Assembly (NCBI RefSeq): GCF_004102025.1
Contig: NZ_CP025228.1
Span: forward strand, 3,100,001-3,164,000
DNA from: Actinomyces qiguomingii
Lineage (GTDB): Bacteria; Actinomycetota; Actinomycetes; Actinomycetales; Actinomycetaceae
Direction of reading: 5' to 3'
DNA: 64,000 bases
A model generated the notes under the pieces. That model had not been told where the DNA came from, searched no databases, and saw nothing but the letters and a program-made list of their open reading frames with translations. The position numbers and the translations under genes were made by a program. Positions 27,014 to 41,041 of the stretch are shown here, in pieces. Every line of letters starts with the position of its first letter. Within the stretch, counting starts at the first letter, position 1.

Positions 27014-29809
27014 TCAAAAACCGTAGAACACCTGGGAGTCCTTCACGGTGATTGTCGGCTCACCACCGCCCTCGGGCCACTCGATCTTTCCTGAGAACGC
27101 GTAGTCGTTCGTCCTGTCCTCGGGATTCTTGTTCCAGTTGCTCGGGTTCTCGCGGAAGGTGAAGGTGATGGCACCGCTCTCAAACGAGTCACCCCTGACC
27201 CTCACCTCAGTGGCCGGGGCAGTCACTTTCAGAGAGTCCAATTTGGTTGACCGCAACGGGTAGGGGCACACGTCATCCATGTTTCCGGGCGGGGTGACAC
27301 ACTGTGTGGCCTGGGCGTTGACCGCCTCCAGCACCAGGTCCTCCAGTGTCTGGGTCGGCTCGCCGTTGACCTCCACCCCGCCGGTGAAGGAGGCGTCTAC
27401 GGTCAATGAGTTCTGGTCCGGCTCAAGATAGTCGGACACGCCAGCGCCGACGCCCAACTCATAGATGCCGAAGTACACGTACTGGGTGGTCGACGCCCCG
27501 CCGTACTCGGAATCCTCCAGAGGCACCTCGGTGCCGCCGACGGTTATGGCATCAAGGGAGTCTGAGCGCAGCGTGACCTCCCGGACCAACGGGACATCGA
27601 GTTCCCAGGTATTCAGCAGACCGAACTCCTTACCGCCGGCCTTGACCGGGACTGAAATCGGGAAACGCTGGCCGTCCAGGGACAGCGTGGCGGTCACGGT
27701 CAGCCGCTCGCCTCCATCCATGCCCTCCCGTCCAGAGACAATATCCGCGCCATTCGGCGAGGTATTCTGCGCGTCCTGCGTCACCTCCACAACCTCGATA
27801 CGGGAAGTCGCGGCCCCGAGCACCTCGTCCGTGAGCAGCAGACGTTGAGCATTGGGGACGCCGGGATCGACCATGGCGTTCGCCTCGGAGGCGCGACCAT
27901 CTGCGATAAGGCTCAGATACGACTCAACCACCTGCTCCGGTCCGCGCCGGGAGTTGAGCACGTGCACGGCGACGGCGCCAATACCCACAACAACGAGGCA
28001 TGCCAGCAGCACCCCGACGACCAGTTTCACCCGTCGTCGGGAGGCCTGACTCATAGGCTTCGGCTCGGGCAGCGGGGGCGCAGCGGCACCCGCAGAAGCC
28101 GCACTCGTGGGCACAGTCACCGGTGGAGCCGGCACGGTGGGCGCTGAGGGGGCGAAGTTCGACGTCGGAGCAGGAGCCGGACCCGCCTGAGTCGGTGCCG
28201 CTGTGGGCGCCGGCGCCGCAACGGGATCCTGCGAGATTACCGACGTCGGCGCAGCCGCATCGGGGGCGCCGTCGTAGCCTACCGGAGCAGAGCTCGAGGC
28301 CGGTGTCGGCGCCGCGGGAGCCGGCATTTGCGCCGCGGTTGCGTCGTAGTGGGGAAGACCTGTGATCCATTCATCGACTGCACGGCTTCCTGCGCACAGT
28401 CGCAGGAAGGAGTTGGCATTGGCGTAAAGCCACGTGGGCACGACTTCCGCCAGCACGGAGACGGCCAGCACGAATACGGTCAGGGTCAGGCTTGACCACC
28501 AGGCCGGACTGACATGTCCGGAGGTCTGCGGCCCGAGGAAATCCACCGAAGCCCGCGCCGGCGCCAGCACATGCAACACGATCAATCCGATCACGAACGC
28601 CATGGAGGGCAGCGGCCAGGCCCTACCCATATTTGCCGCTGCCAACCGAGGTCTGCGCACCCCGATGCGAGCTGCCGCCACAATCGCAAGCAGCGCCACC
28701 GCGGCGAACAGAAGAACCGACCAGAACCCCAACAAGTCCCATGCGAAAAACGTTTCTCGCAGGGGGATGTCCTGCGCTCCCAAACCGATCCCGCGACCTG
28801 CGTCGCCGGCGATCGCACCGAAGGTGCCCAGGGTCAGCGCGTAGAGGAGCAGATTTCCCGCAAGCACTGGGATCAGTGGAATCACCCCACTGACGTCGTT
28901 GGCGAGCGCGGCAAACGCGGCGCCAACGACGCCAACCGTCCCCAGCACAATGCCGCTCACCAGCGTCAGCGCACCGAACTCTCGCAGCACCTGCCGCGCG
29001 CCCACGGGCACGCGCACCATTAGCAACAAGCCGGCACGGGCCATGAAGAGAGCTCCGAAGACAATCACCCACACCGTCATTGCGATCCATCCCGCAGACG
29101 CCGTGACTGTCATCTCGCCCCGGCCTCCCGGGTTATATGTGGGCAGCCCGCAGAACAGGCAGGACACGATGGCAACCGCCGTCGCCTCCACCACGGCGCG
29201 CAAGGCCACCACCCCCAGGGGTCCTTGCGAGAAATCACTAGTCGCCCGACGCCGAGCCAGTACAAAGACGCCGACGGCGACTGCCACAATGGTGCCCAGC
29301 GGTAACAGCGTGAACGCCCCGTCGGCCGAGACGCCGAGCATGCTCGTGGCGCTGACGTTGATCCTGCCGCTGAGGCCGAACCCCATCAAAACGGGCAGCA
29401 TATTGCCCGATGCCGGCAGCTCTCGGCCCCCCAGCGAACCGATTCCGGCCAGCATAAGCAAGGCCGAGAGAAGCGCTGCTCCGAGCACCACCGCAATTGT
29501 CAGTCCAAGGGTTGCCAGCGCCGCGCCGCTGGCCAATGGGGCCAACGCAGCGCCCAAGACGCCGGCTGAGGCCGGTTGGGCCGGCGGAGCCGGGTTAGGC
29601 GTAGGCGGCAAAGGCGGGGGCACGGCGGTGCCCGACGGTTGAGCACCTGCCGGCCCGGGCGCGGCGGCGTAGGCCGAGTACGCCGCGGGAGGCGCCGGAG
29701 GCGCCGGAGGCGCGGGTGGATCGGATACAGGCGCCGCTTCGGTTTCGGGGGCGGCCGGGACGCCGTCAGCCGAAGGTTCGGAATCGGGAGGAAGTGGGAC
29801 GTTGGTCAT
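27014..29809 (-). CDS. Large multi-pass membrane protein with extracytoplasmic C-terminal domain, function unknown
   Basis: 931 residues, not recognised. Layout: a Pro/Ala-rich N-terminal 80 residues, about ten hydrophobic segments (roughly 80-470), and a second Pro/Ala/Thr-rich linker (roughly 490-600). One further membrane helix follows (VKLVVGVLLACLVVVGIGAV), then an exported domain of about 300 residues that begins like a lumazine/NTF2-type fold (GPEQVVESYLSLIADGRASE). Neighbours do not reveal a role. The start at MTNVPLPPDSEP is the first in-frame ATG; it is well isolated from rpoC. Confidence 0.8.
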   Translation of the reverse strand: MTNVPLPPDSEPSADGVPAAPETEAAPVSDPPAPPAPPAPPAAYSAYAAAPGPAGAQPSGTAVPPPLPPTPNPAPPAQPASAGVLGAALAPLASGAALATLGLTIAVVLGAALLSALLMLAGIGSLGGRELPASGNMLPVLMGFGLSGRINVSATSMLGVSADGAFTLLPLGTIVAVAVGVFVLARRRATSDFSQGPLGVVALRAVVEATAVAIVSCLFCGLPTYNPGGRGEMTVTASAGWIAMTVWVIVFGALFMARAGLLLMVRVPVGARQVLREFGALTLVSGIVLGTVGVVGAAFAALANDVSGVIPLIPVLAGNLLLYALTLGTFGAIAGDAGRGIGLGAQDIPLRETFFAWDLLGFWSVLLFAAVALLAIVAAARIGVRRPRLAAANMGRAWPLPSMAFVIGLIVLHVLAPARASVDFLGPQTSGHVSPAWWSSLTLTVFVLAVSVLAEVVPTWLYANANSFLRLCAGSRAVDEWITGLPHYDATAAQMPAPAAPTPASSSAPVGYDGAPDAAAPTSVISQDPVAAPAPTAAPTQAGPAPAPTSNFAPSAPTVPAPPVTVPTSAASAGAAAPPLPEPKPMSQASRRRVKLVVGVLLACLVVVGIGAVAVHVLNSRRGPEQVVESYLSLIADGRASEANAMVDPGVPNAQRLLLTDEVLGAATSRIEVVEVTQDAQNTSPNGADIVSGREGMDGGERLTVTATLSLDGQRFPISVPVKAGGKEFGLLNTWELDVPLVREVTLRSDSLDAITVGGTEVPLEDSEYGGASTTQYVYFGIYELGVGAGVSDYLEPDQNSLTVDASFTGGVEVNGEPTQTLEDLVLEAVNAQATQCVTPPGNMDDVCPYPLRSTKLDSLKVTAPATEVRVRGDSFESGAITFTFRENPSNWNKNPEDRTNDYAFSGKIEWPEGGGEPTITVKDSQVFYGF

Positions 29810-29931
29810 TAGAAACCTGTGTCTGTAGGAAAAAGGTTGACGAAGCTACATCGTTACATATGCTCCTGTTCCGCGCAATCGGCGCGCGCACCGTGAGACG
29901 CGTGAGATGACAGCGGCTTCGTCAGCAAGAC

Positions 29932-29964
29932 AACGGCCCCGGCGAGCAGTGTGCTCGCCGGGGC
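29932..29964 (-). terminator. Terminator after rpoC
   Basis: A 15-bp perfect stem (29932-29946 with 29950-29964) with a 3-base loop, followed on the minus strand by TTGTCTTG, 48 bases beyond the rpoC stop. Confidence 0.85.
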
Positions 29965-30012
29965 CGGCTCACTAGCCGCGGAGGCTGCCCGCCGCCCGTC
30001 AGCTTCGGGGTG

Positions 30013-33978
<3,966 letters not shown>

Positions 33979-34065
33979 AGTTCCTACTTCCGAATCAGAG
34001 TGGTCAGCTCAAAAGGTGTGGGGCTGCCAGTGCCGTGGTTCCACGGCGGCACCGGGCCCGTTTGT

Positions 34066-34099
34066 CCCCGCCAGGGCGCGCAGCGGCGTCCTGGCGGGG
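34066..34099 (-). promoter_or_regulatory. Inverted repeat in the rpoB-rpoC gap
   Basis: ccccgccagg (34066-34075) and cctggcgggg (34090-34099) form a 10-bp stem with a 14-base loop directly after the rpoB stop. No U-tract follows. It may modulate read-through or serve as an RNA processing site. Confidence 0.4.
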
Positions 34100-34108
34100 C
34101 ATTGGGAG

Positions 34109-37100
34109 TCAGATCTCATCCACCGCCACGGCGCCCCCGCCGGGACGGCGCCCCAGGTCGAAGCCGAGCTCCTCGGAGGCGCGGCGGCCGTCGTCGTCGG
34201 TGTCATCCAGGCCAATGACATTTCCGACGGCGTCCAAGGCCTCCACGTTCAGGCACAGCGACTGCATCTCCTTCATAAGCACCTTGAAGGACTCGGGGAT
34301 GCCGGGTTCGGGGATGTCCTCGCCCTTGACGATGGCCTCATAGACCTTGACGCGACCCGCCACGTCGTCAGACTTGACGGTGAGCAGCTCCTGGAGGGCG
34401 TGGGCGGCGCCGTAGGCCTCCATGGCCCATACCTCCATCTCGCCGAAGCGCTGACCGCCGAACTGCGCCTTACCACCCAGCGGCTGCTGGGTGATCATCG
34501 AGTACGGGCCGGTGGAGCGGGCGTGGATCTTGTCATCAACCAGGTGGTGGAGCTTGAGAATGTACATGTAGCCCACCGAGATCGGATACGGGAAGGGCTC
34601 ACCCGAACGGCCGTCGAACAGCCGCGCCTTGCCATCGGGCTGAACCAGCTGCACGCCGTCCCGGCTGGGCAGGGTCGAGTCGAGCAGCCCCATGATCTCG
34701 TCATCGCGCACACCGTCGAACACCGGAGTGGCCACAGGCGTTCCGGGCTCGGCGGCCACACCGTTCTCCGGCAGACGCTGCGCCCAGGCCTGACCGTCCT
34801 GCCGGGCGGCGGCGGCGTCCCAGCCGCGGGAGGCCACCCAACCCAGGTGCAGTTCGAGCACCTGACCGACGTTCATACGGCTGGGCACACCCAACGGGTT
34901 GAGGATCACATCCACCGGGGTGCCGTCGGCGAGGAAGGGCATGTCCTCCACCGGCAGGATCTTAGAGATGACCCCCTTGTTGCCGTGGCGACCGGAGAGC
35001 TTGTCACCCACCGTGATCTTGCGACGCTGGGCGATATACACGCGCACCATCCGGTTCACGCCCGCCGGCAGCTCGGCGTCCTCAGAGGCCGCGTCGAACT
35101 CGCGTACGCCGGTGACGATGCCGTATTCGCCGTGGGGCACCCGCAGGGAGGTGTCACGTACCTCGCGAGCCTTCTCCCCGAAGATCGCGCGCAGCAGTCG
35201 CTCCTCGCTGGTGAGTTCCGTCTCACCCTTGGGGGTGACCTTGCCCACCAGGATGTCACCGCTGCGCACCTCGGCGCCGATGCGGATGATGCCGCGCTCG
35301 TCAAGGTTGGCCAGCGCCTCCTCGGAGACGTTGGGGATGTCGCGAGTGATCTCCTCGGCGCCCAGCTTGGTGTCGCGGGCGTCGACCTCGTGCTCCTCAA
35401 TGTGGATCGAGGTCAGGATGTCCTCGGCGACCACGCGCTGGGAGACGATGATGGCGTCCTCATAGTTCAGTCCCTCCCAGGTCATGAAGGCGACCAGGAG
35501 GTTCTGCCCCAGGGCGAGGTCGCCGTCATCGGTGGCGGGCCCGTCGGCCAGGACACTGCCCACCTCCACGCGCTCACCCTCCGAGGCGAGCACGCGCTGG
35601 TTGTAGCAGTTGCCCTGGTTGGAGCGACGGAACTTGGCGACCTTGTAGACGGTCTCCGTGCCGTCGTCGTTGGCCACGCGCACGAAGTCGGCGCACACCT
35701 CAGTGACCACGCCGCCCTTGGCGGCTACCAGCACGTCTCCGGCGTCCACCGCGGTGCGCCGCTCCATGCCGGTGCCCACCAGCGGGGCGTCGGGGCGGAT
35801 CAGCGGCACGGCCTGGCGCTGCATGTTGGCGCCCATAAGGGCGCGGTTGGCGTCGTCGTGCTCAAGGAAGGGGATCAGCGACGTACCCACGGAGACCATC
35901 TGCCGCGGAGACACGTCCATCAGGTCCACCTGGGAGGCCGGCACCAAGGCAGGCTCACCGCCCGTGACGCGGCATAGGACGTGGTCCTCGGCGAAGTGCC
36001 CGTCAGCGGTGAGCTCCACATTCGCCTGGGCAATGATGTGGCGGTCCTCGTCATCGGCCGTCAGGTAGTGGGTCTCATCGGTGACCTGACCGTCGCGCAC
36101 CACCCGGTAGGGGGTCTCGATGAAACCGAAGGGGTTGATGCGTCCGAAGGTGGCCAACGAACCGATCAGGCCGATGTTCGGCCCTTCGGGGGACTCGATG
36201 GGGCACATGCGCCCGTAGTGGGAGGTGTGCACGTCACGCACCTCCATGGAGGCGCGCTCGCGCGACAGACCACCGGGGCCGAGCGCTGACAGGCGCCGCT
36301 TGTGGGTCAGGCCAGCCAACGGGTTGTTCTGATCCATGAACTGGGACAGCTGGCTGGTGCCGAAGAACTCCTTGATCGCGGCCGTCACGGGCCGGATGTT
36401 GATCAGGGTGTTGGGGGTGATGGCCTCAACGTCCTGGGTGGTCATGCGCTCGCGCACCTGCCGCTCCATGCGGCTCATGCCGGTGCGCACCTGCGACTGG
36501 ATGAGTTCGCCCACGGCACGAATGCGCCGGTTGCCCAGGTGATCGATATCGTCATACTCGACGGCGATGTCCACGATCTCGCCGTCGCGTACGCCCTCAA
36601 CGGTCTCAGCGCCGGCGTGCAGGGCGAGCAGGTACTTGATGGCGGCGACGATATCCTCGATACGCAGCACCGACTCGCTCAGATCGGCGGCGAGCCCGAG
36701 CTTCTTGTTGATCTTGTAGCGGCCGACCTTGGCCAGGTCGTAGCGCTTGGCGTTGAAGTAGAAGTTCTCCAGCAGGGTTCGGCCGGCCTCGACGCTGGGC
36801 GGCTCCCCGGGGCGGATCTTCTTGTAGATGTCCAGCAGCGCCTCGTCCTGGGTAGTGACCTTACGGTCCTCGTCCAGGGCGGTGGTCAGCGCCGGGTAGT
36901 CCTTGAACTCCTCACGGATCTCGGCCTCGTCCAGGCCCAGGGCCAGCAGGAATACCGCAATGTCCTGCTTGCGCTTGCGGTCGATGCGCACGGCCACGCG
37001 GTCGTTCTTGTCCACCTCGAACTCCAGCCAGGCGCCGCGCGAGGGAATGAACCGGACGTTGTAGACGTACTTGTCGGTGGCCTTCTCGGTGGTGCGCTCG

Positions 37101-37627
37101 AAGTACACCCCCGGGGAGCGAACCAGCTGGGAGACGACTACGCGCTCAGAGCCGTTGACGATAAAGGTGCCCTTGTCGGTCATGAGCGGGAAGTCACCCA
37201 TGAAGACCGTCTGGGACTTGATCTCACCGGTGGTGAAGTTCTCGAAGTCCGCCACCACGTATAGCGGCGCGGAGTAGGTCAGGTCCTTCTCCTGGCACTC
37301 CTCGGCCGTGTACTTCGGCTCCTCGAAGCGGTGGTCGTGAAAGGACAGGGCCATGGTCTCGCCGAAGTCCTCAATCGGCGAGATCTCGTCGAAGATCTCT
37401 TCCAGCCCGGAGGTCTCCGGCAACGAACCCGGCTGGGCGGTGTTGGCGGCGTCCACCCGGGCGCGCCACTTCTCGTTGCCCACGAGCCAGTCGAAACTCT
37501 CGGTCTGCAGGCCGAGTAGGTTCGGAGCCTGCATCGGCTCGGCGATCTTGGCGAAATTGATTCGACGCGACGCGGTGCGCGCGGCGATTTCAGCGGCGGT
37601 TGGTGCAGAGGTGCGCGAGGCAGCCAA
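34109..37627 (-). CDS. rpoB: RNA polymerase beta subunit
   Basis: 1172 residues from the TTG at 37627 (reads (M)[16 protein letters not shown]). The TTG has GAAGGA six bases upstream, whereas the ATG at 37645 has no ribosome site. The rifampicin region reads [20 protein letters not shown] then [11 protein letters not shown], with wild-type Asp, His and Ser at the classical resistance positions. It is separated from rplL by 374 bases and a terminator, so a dedicated promoter is expected. Confidence 0.97.
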   Translation of the reverse strand: MAASRTSAPTAAEIAARTASRRINFAKIAEPMQAPNLLGLQTESFDWLVGNEKWRARVDAANTAQPGSLPETSGLEEIFDEISPIEDFGETMALSFHDHRFEEPKYTAEECQEKDLTYSAPLYVVADFENFTTGEIKSQTVFMGDFPLMTDKGTFIVNGSERVVVSQLVRSPGVYFERTTEKATDKYVYNVRFIPSRGAWLEFEVDKNDRVAVRIDRKRKQDIAVFLLALGLDEAEIREEFKDYPALTTALDEDRKVTTQDEALLDIYKKIRPGEPPSVEAGRTLLENFYFNAKRYDLAKVGRYKINKKLGLAADLSESVLRIEDIVAAIKYLLALHAGAETVEGVRDGEIVDIAVEYDDIDHLGNRRIRAVGELIQSQVRTGMSRMERQVRERMTTQDVEAITPNTLINIRPVTAAIKEFFGTSQLSQFMDQNNPLAGLTHKRRLSALGPGGLSRERASMEVRDVHTSHYGRMCPIESPEGPNIGLIGSLATFGRINPFGFIETPYRVVRDGQVTDETHYLTADDEDRHIIAQANVELTADGHFAEDHVLCRVTGGEPALVPASQVDLMDVSPRQMVSVGTSLIPFLEHDDANRALMGANMQRQAVPLIRPDAPLVGTGMERRTAVDAGDVLVAAKGGVVTEVCADFVRVANDDGTETVYKVAKFRRSNQGNCYNQRVLASEGERVEVGSVLADGPATDDGDLALGQNLLVAFMTWEGLNYEDAIIVSQRVVAEDILTSIHIEEHEVDARDTKLGAEEITRDIPNVSEEALANLDERGIIRIGAEVRSGDILVGKVTPKGETELTSEERLLRAIFGEKAREVRDTSLRVPHGEYGIVTGVREFDAASEDAELPAGVNRMVRVYIAQRRKITVGDKLSGRHGNKGVISKILPVEDMPFLADGTPVDVILNPLGVPSRMNVGQVLELHLGWVASRGWDAAAARQDGQAWAQRLPENGVAAEPGTPVATPVFDGVRDDEIMGLLDSTLPSRDGVQLVQPDGKARLFDGRSGEPFPYPISVGYMYILKLHHLVDDKIHARSTGPYSMITQQPLGGKAQFGGQRFGEMEVWAMEAYGAAHALQELLTVKSDDVAGRVKVYEAIVKGEDIPEPGIPESFKVLMKEMQSLCLNVEALDAVGNVIGLDDTDDDGRRASEELGFDLGRRPGGGAVAVDEI

Positions 37628-38001
37628 AGGGGATCCTTCCCTCATCTCGGGGATCACTCTGCGTACGCTGCGGCGCAGTCCCGGCGGCCATCCCCCATGC
37701 CCTGGCGGGTTTGCCGGCTGGTCGGGCCGGCCGCTGGGCGATGCCGCTGAAGCTAGTACACACAAGGTACGCGAAGAGCTAGCCTACACGTTCATTCCGC
37801 CCCGATCCACGCCGTGGCGGCGTTCCTTCTTGCGATTCCCACCACAATCCCGCATACTGCCCCGCATCCTTCTCCGTCGCCGTCATCACCCGTCGGAGGC
37901 GTTACGCGGCGCCGCCCCAACCACTCACTGGCGGTTGGGGCGGCGCCGCGTTTATGCGGTCCCCCGGCGTCGGCTCGCGGCCGGCGGTGCCGGGGACGGA
38001 C
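37628..38001 (-). other. rplL-rpoB intergenic region with terminator
   Basis: 374 bases without a gene. An almost 19-bp stem lies at 37904-37951. The rpoB-proximal 250 bases should hold the rpoB promoter; a TAGGCT sequence near 37783 on the minus strand is a possible -10, without a good -35. Confidence 0.4.
37904..37951 (-). terminator. Terminator after rplL
   Basis: A 19-bp perfect stem (37904-37922 with 37933-37951) and a 10-base loop lie 50 bases beyond the rplL stop. Confidence 0.85.
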
Positions 38002-38388
38002 TCACTTGAGGGTCACGGTGGCGCCGGCGCCCTCGAGCTGAGCCTTGGCCTTGTCGGCGGCGTCCTTGGCAACGCCCTCAAGGATGGCCTTGGGGGCGGC
38101 CTCGACGAGGTCCTTGGCCTCCTTCAGACCGAGGGAGGTCAGGGCGCGCACCTCCTTGATGACCTGGATCTTCTTGTCGCCGGCAGCCTCGAGGACGACG
38201 TCGAACTCGGTCTTCTCCTCCTCGGCGGCCGGGGCGGCGGCGCCGGGGGCGGCCACGGCGACGGCGGCGGCCGGAGCGGCGGCGGTCACGTCAAAGGTCT
38301 CCTCGAAGGCCTTGACGAACTCGGACAGCTCAATGAGGGAGAGCTCCTTGAAGGCCTCAATGAGCTCGTCGGTGGTCAGCTTCGCCAT
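38002..38388 (-). CDS. rplL: 50S ribosomal protein L7/L12
   Basis: 128 residues: an N-terminal dimerisation helix pair ([20 protein letters not shown]), an Ala/Pro hinge, and the C-terminal factor-binding domain ([20 protein letters not shown]). It is the mobile stalk that recruits translation GTPases. The ATG at 38388 has GGAA upstream. Confidence 0.97.
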   Translation of the reverse strand: MAKLTTDELIEAFKELSLIELSEFVKAFEETFDVTAAAPAAAVAVAAPGAAAPAAEEEKTEFDVVLEAAGDKKIQVIKEVRALTSLGLKEAKDLVEAAPKAILEGVAKDAADKAKAQLEGAGATVTLK

Positions 38389-38466
38389 AATGGGCGTTCC
38401 TTCCTGGAAGTGGGGTCCTGCGCTGTCCTTGAGCACAGGGCGGTGTCGGTTGGTGGTTGGGGCGGC

Positions 38467-38988
38467 TCAGGCCGCGGTCTCCTGCTTCTCACGCAGGGCG
38501 TCAACGGTGCGAACCGCCTGGGAGGCGGGCGCGGCGAAGAGGTATACAGCCTTGGACAGGGACGCCTTCATAGCGCCCGCGGCCTTGGCCAGCAGGACCT
38601 CGCGGGATTCGAGCGAGGCGAGCTTGTCGACCTCGTCGGCGCTCAGGGCGTTGCCGTCCATGACGCCGCCCTTGATGATGAGGTTCTTGTTGTCCTTGGC
38701 GAAGTCGCGCAGGGCCTTAGCGGCCTCGACCGGCTCACCCGTGACGAAGGTCAGGGCGGTGGGGCCCTTAAGGTCGTCCACGAGCGCATCGAGTCCAAGG
38801 CGGCGGGCGGCGATGGAGGCCAGCGTGTTCTTCGCCACGGTGTACTCGGCGTTGCCGGCGAGCGAGCGGCGCAGCTCCTTCAGGTCGGCGACGCTCAGCC
38901 CACGGTACTCGGTGAGCAGAACGGCGTTGGCCTCCCGGAACTTGTCCGCCAGCTGTGCGACAGCCGCGTCCTTCTCAGGCCTTGCCAT
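38467..38988 (-). CDS. rplJ: 50S ribosomal protein L10
   Basis: 173 residues starting [20 protein letters not shown]. The L10 signature [20 protein letters not shown] is present, and the C-terminal helix binds L7/L12. The ATG at 38988 has a GAAGGAGG site upstream. The preceding 170 bases form an attenuator-like leader. Confidence 0.97.
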   Translation of the reverse strand: MARPEKDAAVAQLADKFREANAVLLTEYRGLSVADLKELRRSLAGNAEYTVAKNTLASIAARRLGLDALVDDLKGPTALTFVTGEPVEAAKALRDFAKDNKNLIIKGGVMDGNALSADEVDKLASLESREVLLAKAAGAMKASLSKAVYLFAAPASQAVRTVDALREKQETAA

Positions 38989-39009
38989 GGGCCCTCCTTC
39001 CGTGGTCTG

Positions 39010-39161
39010 CCGCAGGTCCCGGCATTGGAAAAGCCCCGCGCCGGTGGGCACGGGGCTCGCTACTGCGCTCGGAGGGCTCCGAGGGCCGCTGGGGGCTCGT
39101 TCTCACCTGCGCCGGCTCCGCCAGATGCGGACTTGGCCCCGCTCGCGCGGGGGACCTGCGG
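39010..39161 (-). ncRNA. L10 leader: ribosomal protein-binding leader RNA of rplJL
   Basis: On the minus strand the rplJ leader contains the GCCAAAGACCGCAGGU segment and a downstream GCGCAGGUG segment, as in L10 leaders of actinobacteria. It also contains a terminator-like hairpin (agccccg at 39032-39038 with cggggct at 39051-39057) followed by UUUUCC. An 11-base perfect complement (39010-39020 with 39151-39161) encloses the whole structure. Known L10 leaders bind the L10-L12 complex and repress the operon; that it does so here is inference. Confidence 0.65.
39032..39057 (-). terminator. Attenuator hairpin in the rplJ leader
   Basis: A 7-bp GC stem (agccccg / cggggct) plus partial inner pairing, followed by TTTTCC on the minus strand, 44 bases before the rplJ ATG. 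Confidence 0.65.
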
Positions 39162-39292
39162 TCTTTGGCAGGCGCCACCTTACACGCCGCGCGCCCCGGC
39201 GGCGCAAGCCTAGGCACGCCGAGCAGCGGTGCTTTCCGTCACGTGTGGCTCACCAAGCCGGTAGGCGCGCGGCCCACACGCCCGCCATCTGC

Positions 39293-40897
39293 TCACCCGG
39301 CAACCACGGGCACCTGCGTGAGCCGCCAGGCGTAGGAGGTCACGCCGTCGCGCGCGCCGGGGTGGTCCACGACCACGGTGTCCTCACCGGTGTCGGGCCA
39401 CACGACGCACAGGGTGAGTTGCTCCCCCTCGCGAAGTTTGTCCGTCAGTTCCAGTTCGGTAAGGGCCCGGTGGGCGCTGGTGCCCTCCAGCAGGTAGTCC
39501 ACCGGGTAGATGCGGTCCGAGCCGGATAGCAGCGTCAGTCCGCCGGCGGAAAACACACTGGTCAGGCCGGCAAGTTCACCGCGCGCATTGGCGAGCACTT
39601 CCCCGGGATCATTGACCCAGCCGAGGTTCAAGGCGGATCCGGAACCGCCTGCGCCGCCCTTAAGCCTCAGTTCCCCGAAAAGCAGCCCGTCACGGCGGGT
39701 GACCTCTTCCAGGGTGATAATCACCTGTCCACCCGACGCATCGGTGGCGTCGACGGTCACGCCGTCGGGCCCGTGCCCCTCCGGACCGCCAGCCTCGGGC
39801 AGCGCAGCATCAACATCGGAGCGGGACAGGCTCCCGTCGGTGCCGCCGGTAGGGGTGATAACGATTTCAACTCGCCGGTTGATCTGGCGGTGGTCGTCCG
39901 AATCGTTGGGCACCTTCGGCTCGCTCTCCCCCTTCCCGGAGACGGTGACCTCCCAGGCACCGAGGTCCGTCAGTTCCCCCAGGCGGGTGGAAACTGCCTG
40001 TGCACGCTGCTCGGAGAGAGTCTGGTTGTGGGCGTCGTCGGCTACGTCGTCGGTGTGACCGACGATCTCCAGGTCGCCGCCGTCATACTCGGCGATGGTG
40101 CCCGCCACCCCTGTAAGCACGGAATCGGCGTCGTCGGACAATTCGGCGGAGTCAGAGCTGAAGGTGACGTCGCTGGAGACATCAACGGTGGTTTCCTCAT
40201 CGGTAGTCAGGCCGGAGGAGGAACCGTCAAGTGCTTCAGCATAGCGTTCCAATGGCGCCGGAGTACGCAGCCGCGCATAGGGGTTGGCGGCCTTGACAAT
40301 AGCCTCCACGTCGAGCCTGGGGGCACCGTCGGTGTCGGCGTCGAGAACCGGTACCTCCACGAAGCCGACGCAGGAGAGGAAAACGGTCACGGAGTCCACG
40401 TCAACGGGCCCGAAGGTAGCGCGCAGGTCCTGGCTCTTACCGGGCTCAAGCGGTTCGATAAAGACTTGCCAGCTAGTGGTGGACCACAGCTTTGAGCCGA
40501 CGGTGTCGATTAGCCGCAGCAGCTTGTAATCGGCAACCGAAGTCAGCAGCCCGCCGATCAGGCGGTCACCGACGTTCACGGCCTCGGTGTTATTGCGCGC
40601 GGCCTCGGCATGAATGGGCAGAATGGCCAGTTCCTCGCCCTCATGCTCCGCGCGCACCACGGGGCCGACGTCGAGCGTCAGCTCCTGGCCCTTCAGGCTC
40701 GCCTGGATCTGGACGGCCTTGGTCTTACCGGCAGAGGTGGAGGAGCCCGCCGTCGGTGTAGTTGTCGCCTGCACCACCGGTTTGGGCTGATCGCCGCTGC
40801 AGGCGCTGAGAATGCCGACGCCGGCGAGCGCGGGCAGCGTCAGCACCGCGCGGCGAGGCAGACGGATGTCGACGCCGGAGCCGAGTCGATCGTGCAT
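39293..40897 (-). CDS. Exported lipoprotein with OmpA-type peptidoglycan-binding domain
   Basis: 534 residues. The N-terminus LPRRAVLTLPALAGVGILSAC combines a twin-Arg pair with a lipobox, so Tat or Sec export and lipid anchoring are likely. The OmpA domain lies near 245-345: VSSDVTFSSDSAELSDDADS, then GHTDDVADDAHNQTLSEQRA with the Asp and Arg that bind diaminopimelate in the family, then INRRVEIVI. The flanking regions resemble those of the next gene, its paralogue. The ATG at 40897 has GAGAGG upstream and is preferred over 40912 and 40915. Confidence 0.85.
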   Translation of the reverse strand: MHDRLGSGVDIRLPRRAVLTLPALAGVGILSACSGDQPKPVVQATTTPTAGSSTSAGKTKAVQIQASLKGQELTLDVGPVVRAEHEGEELAILPIHAEAARNNTEAVNVGDRLIGGLLTSVADYKLLRLIDTVGSKLWSTTSWQVFIEPLEPGKSQDLRATFGPVDVDSVTVFLSCVGFVEVPVLDADTDGAPRLDVEAIVKAANPYARLRTPAPLERYAEALDGSSSGLTTDEETTVDVSSDVTFSSDSAELSDDADSVLTGVAGTIAEYDGGDLEIVGHTDDVADDAHNQTLSEQRAQAVSTRLGELTDLGAWEVTVSGKGESEPKVPNDSDDHRQINRRVEIVITPTGGTDGSLSRSDVDAALPEAGGPEGHGPDGVTVDATDASGGQVIITLEEVTRRDGLLFGELRLKGGAGGSGSALNLGWVNDPGEVLANARGELAGLTSVFSAGGLTLLSGSDRIYPVDYLLEGTSAHRALTELELTDKLREGEQLTLCVVWPDTGEDTVVVDHPGARDGVTSYAWRLTQVPVVAG

Positions 40898-41041
40898 GGG
40901 CGCCCCTCTCATCACCGCTGGTGCTTTTACTTAGAGCCGTGGTCCAGAGCCGCAGACCGCGGCCCAGGAATCGCTACCACGCGCAGGTAACGACTCAGGT
41001 AGACCATACCGCGCCCGGGGTCGCCCGGGCCACCGCCCGCC

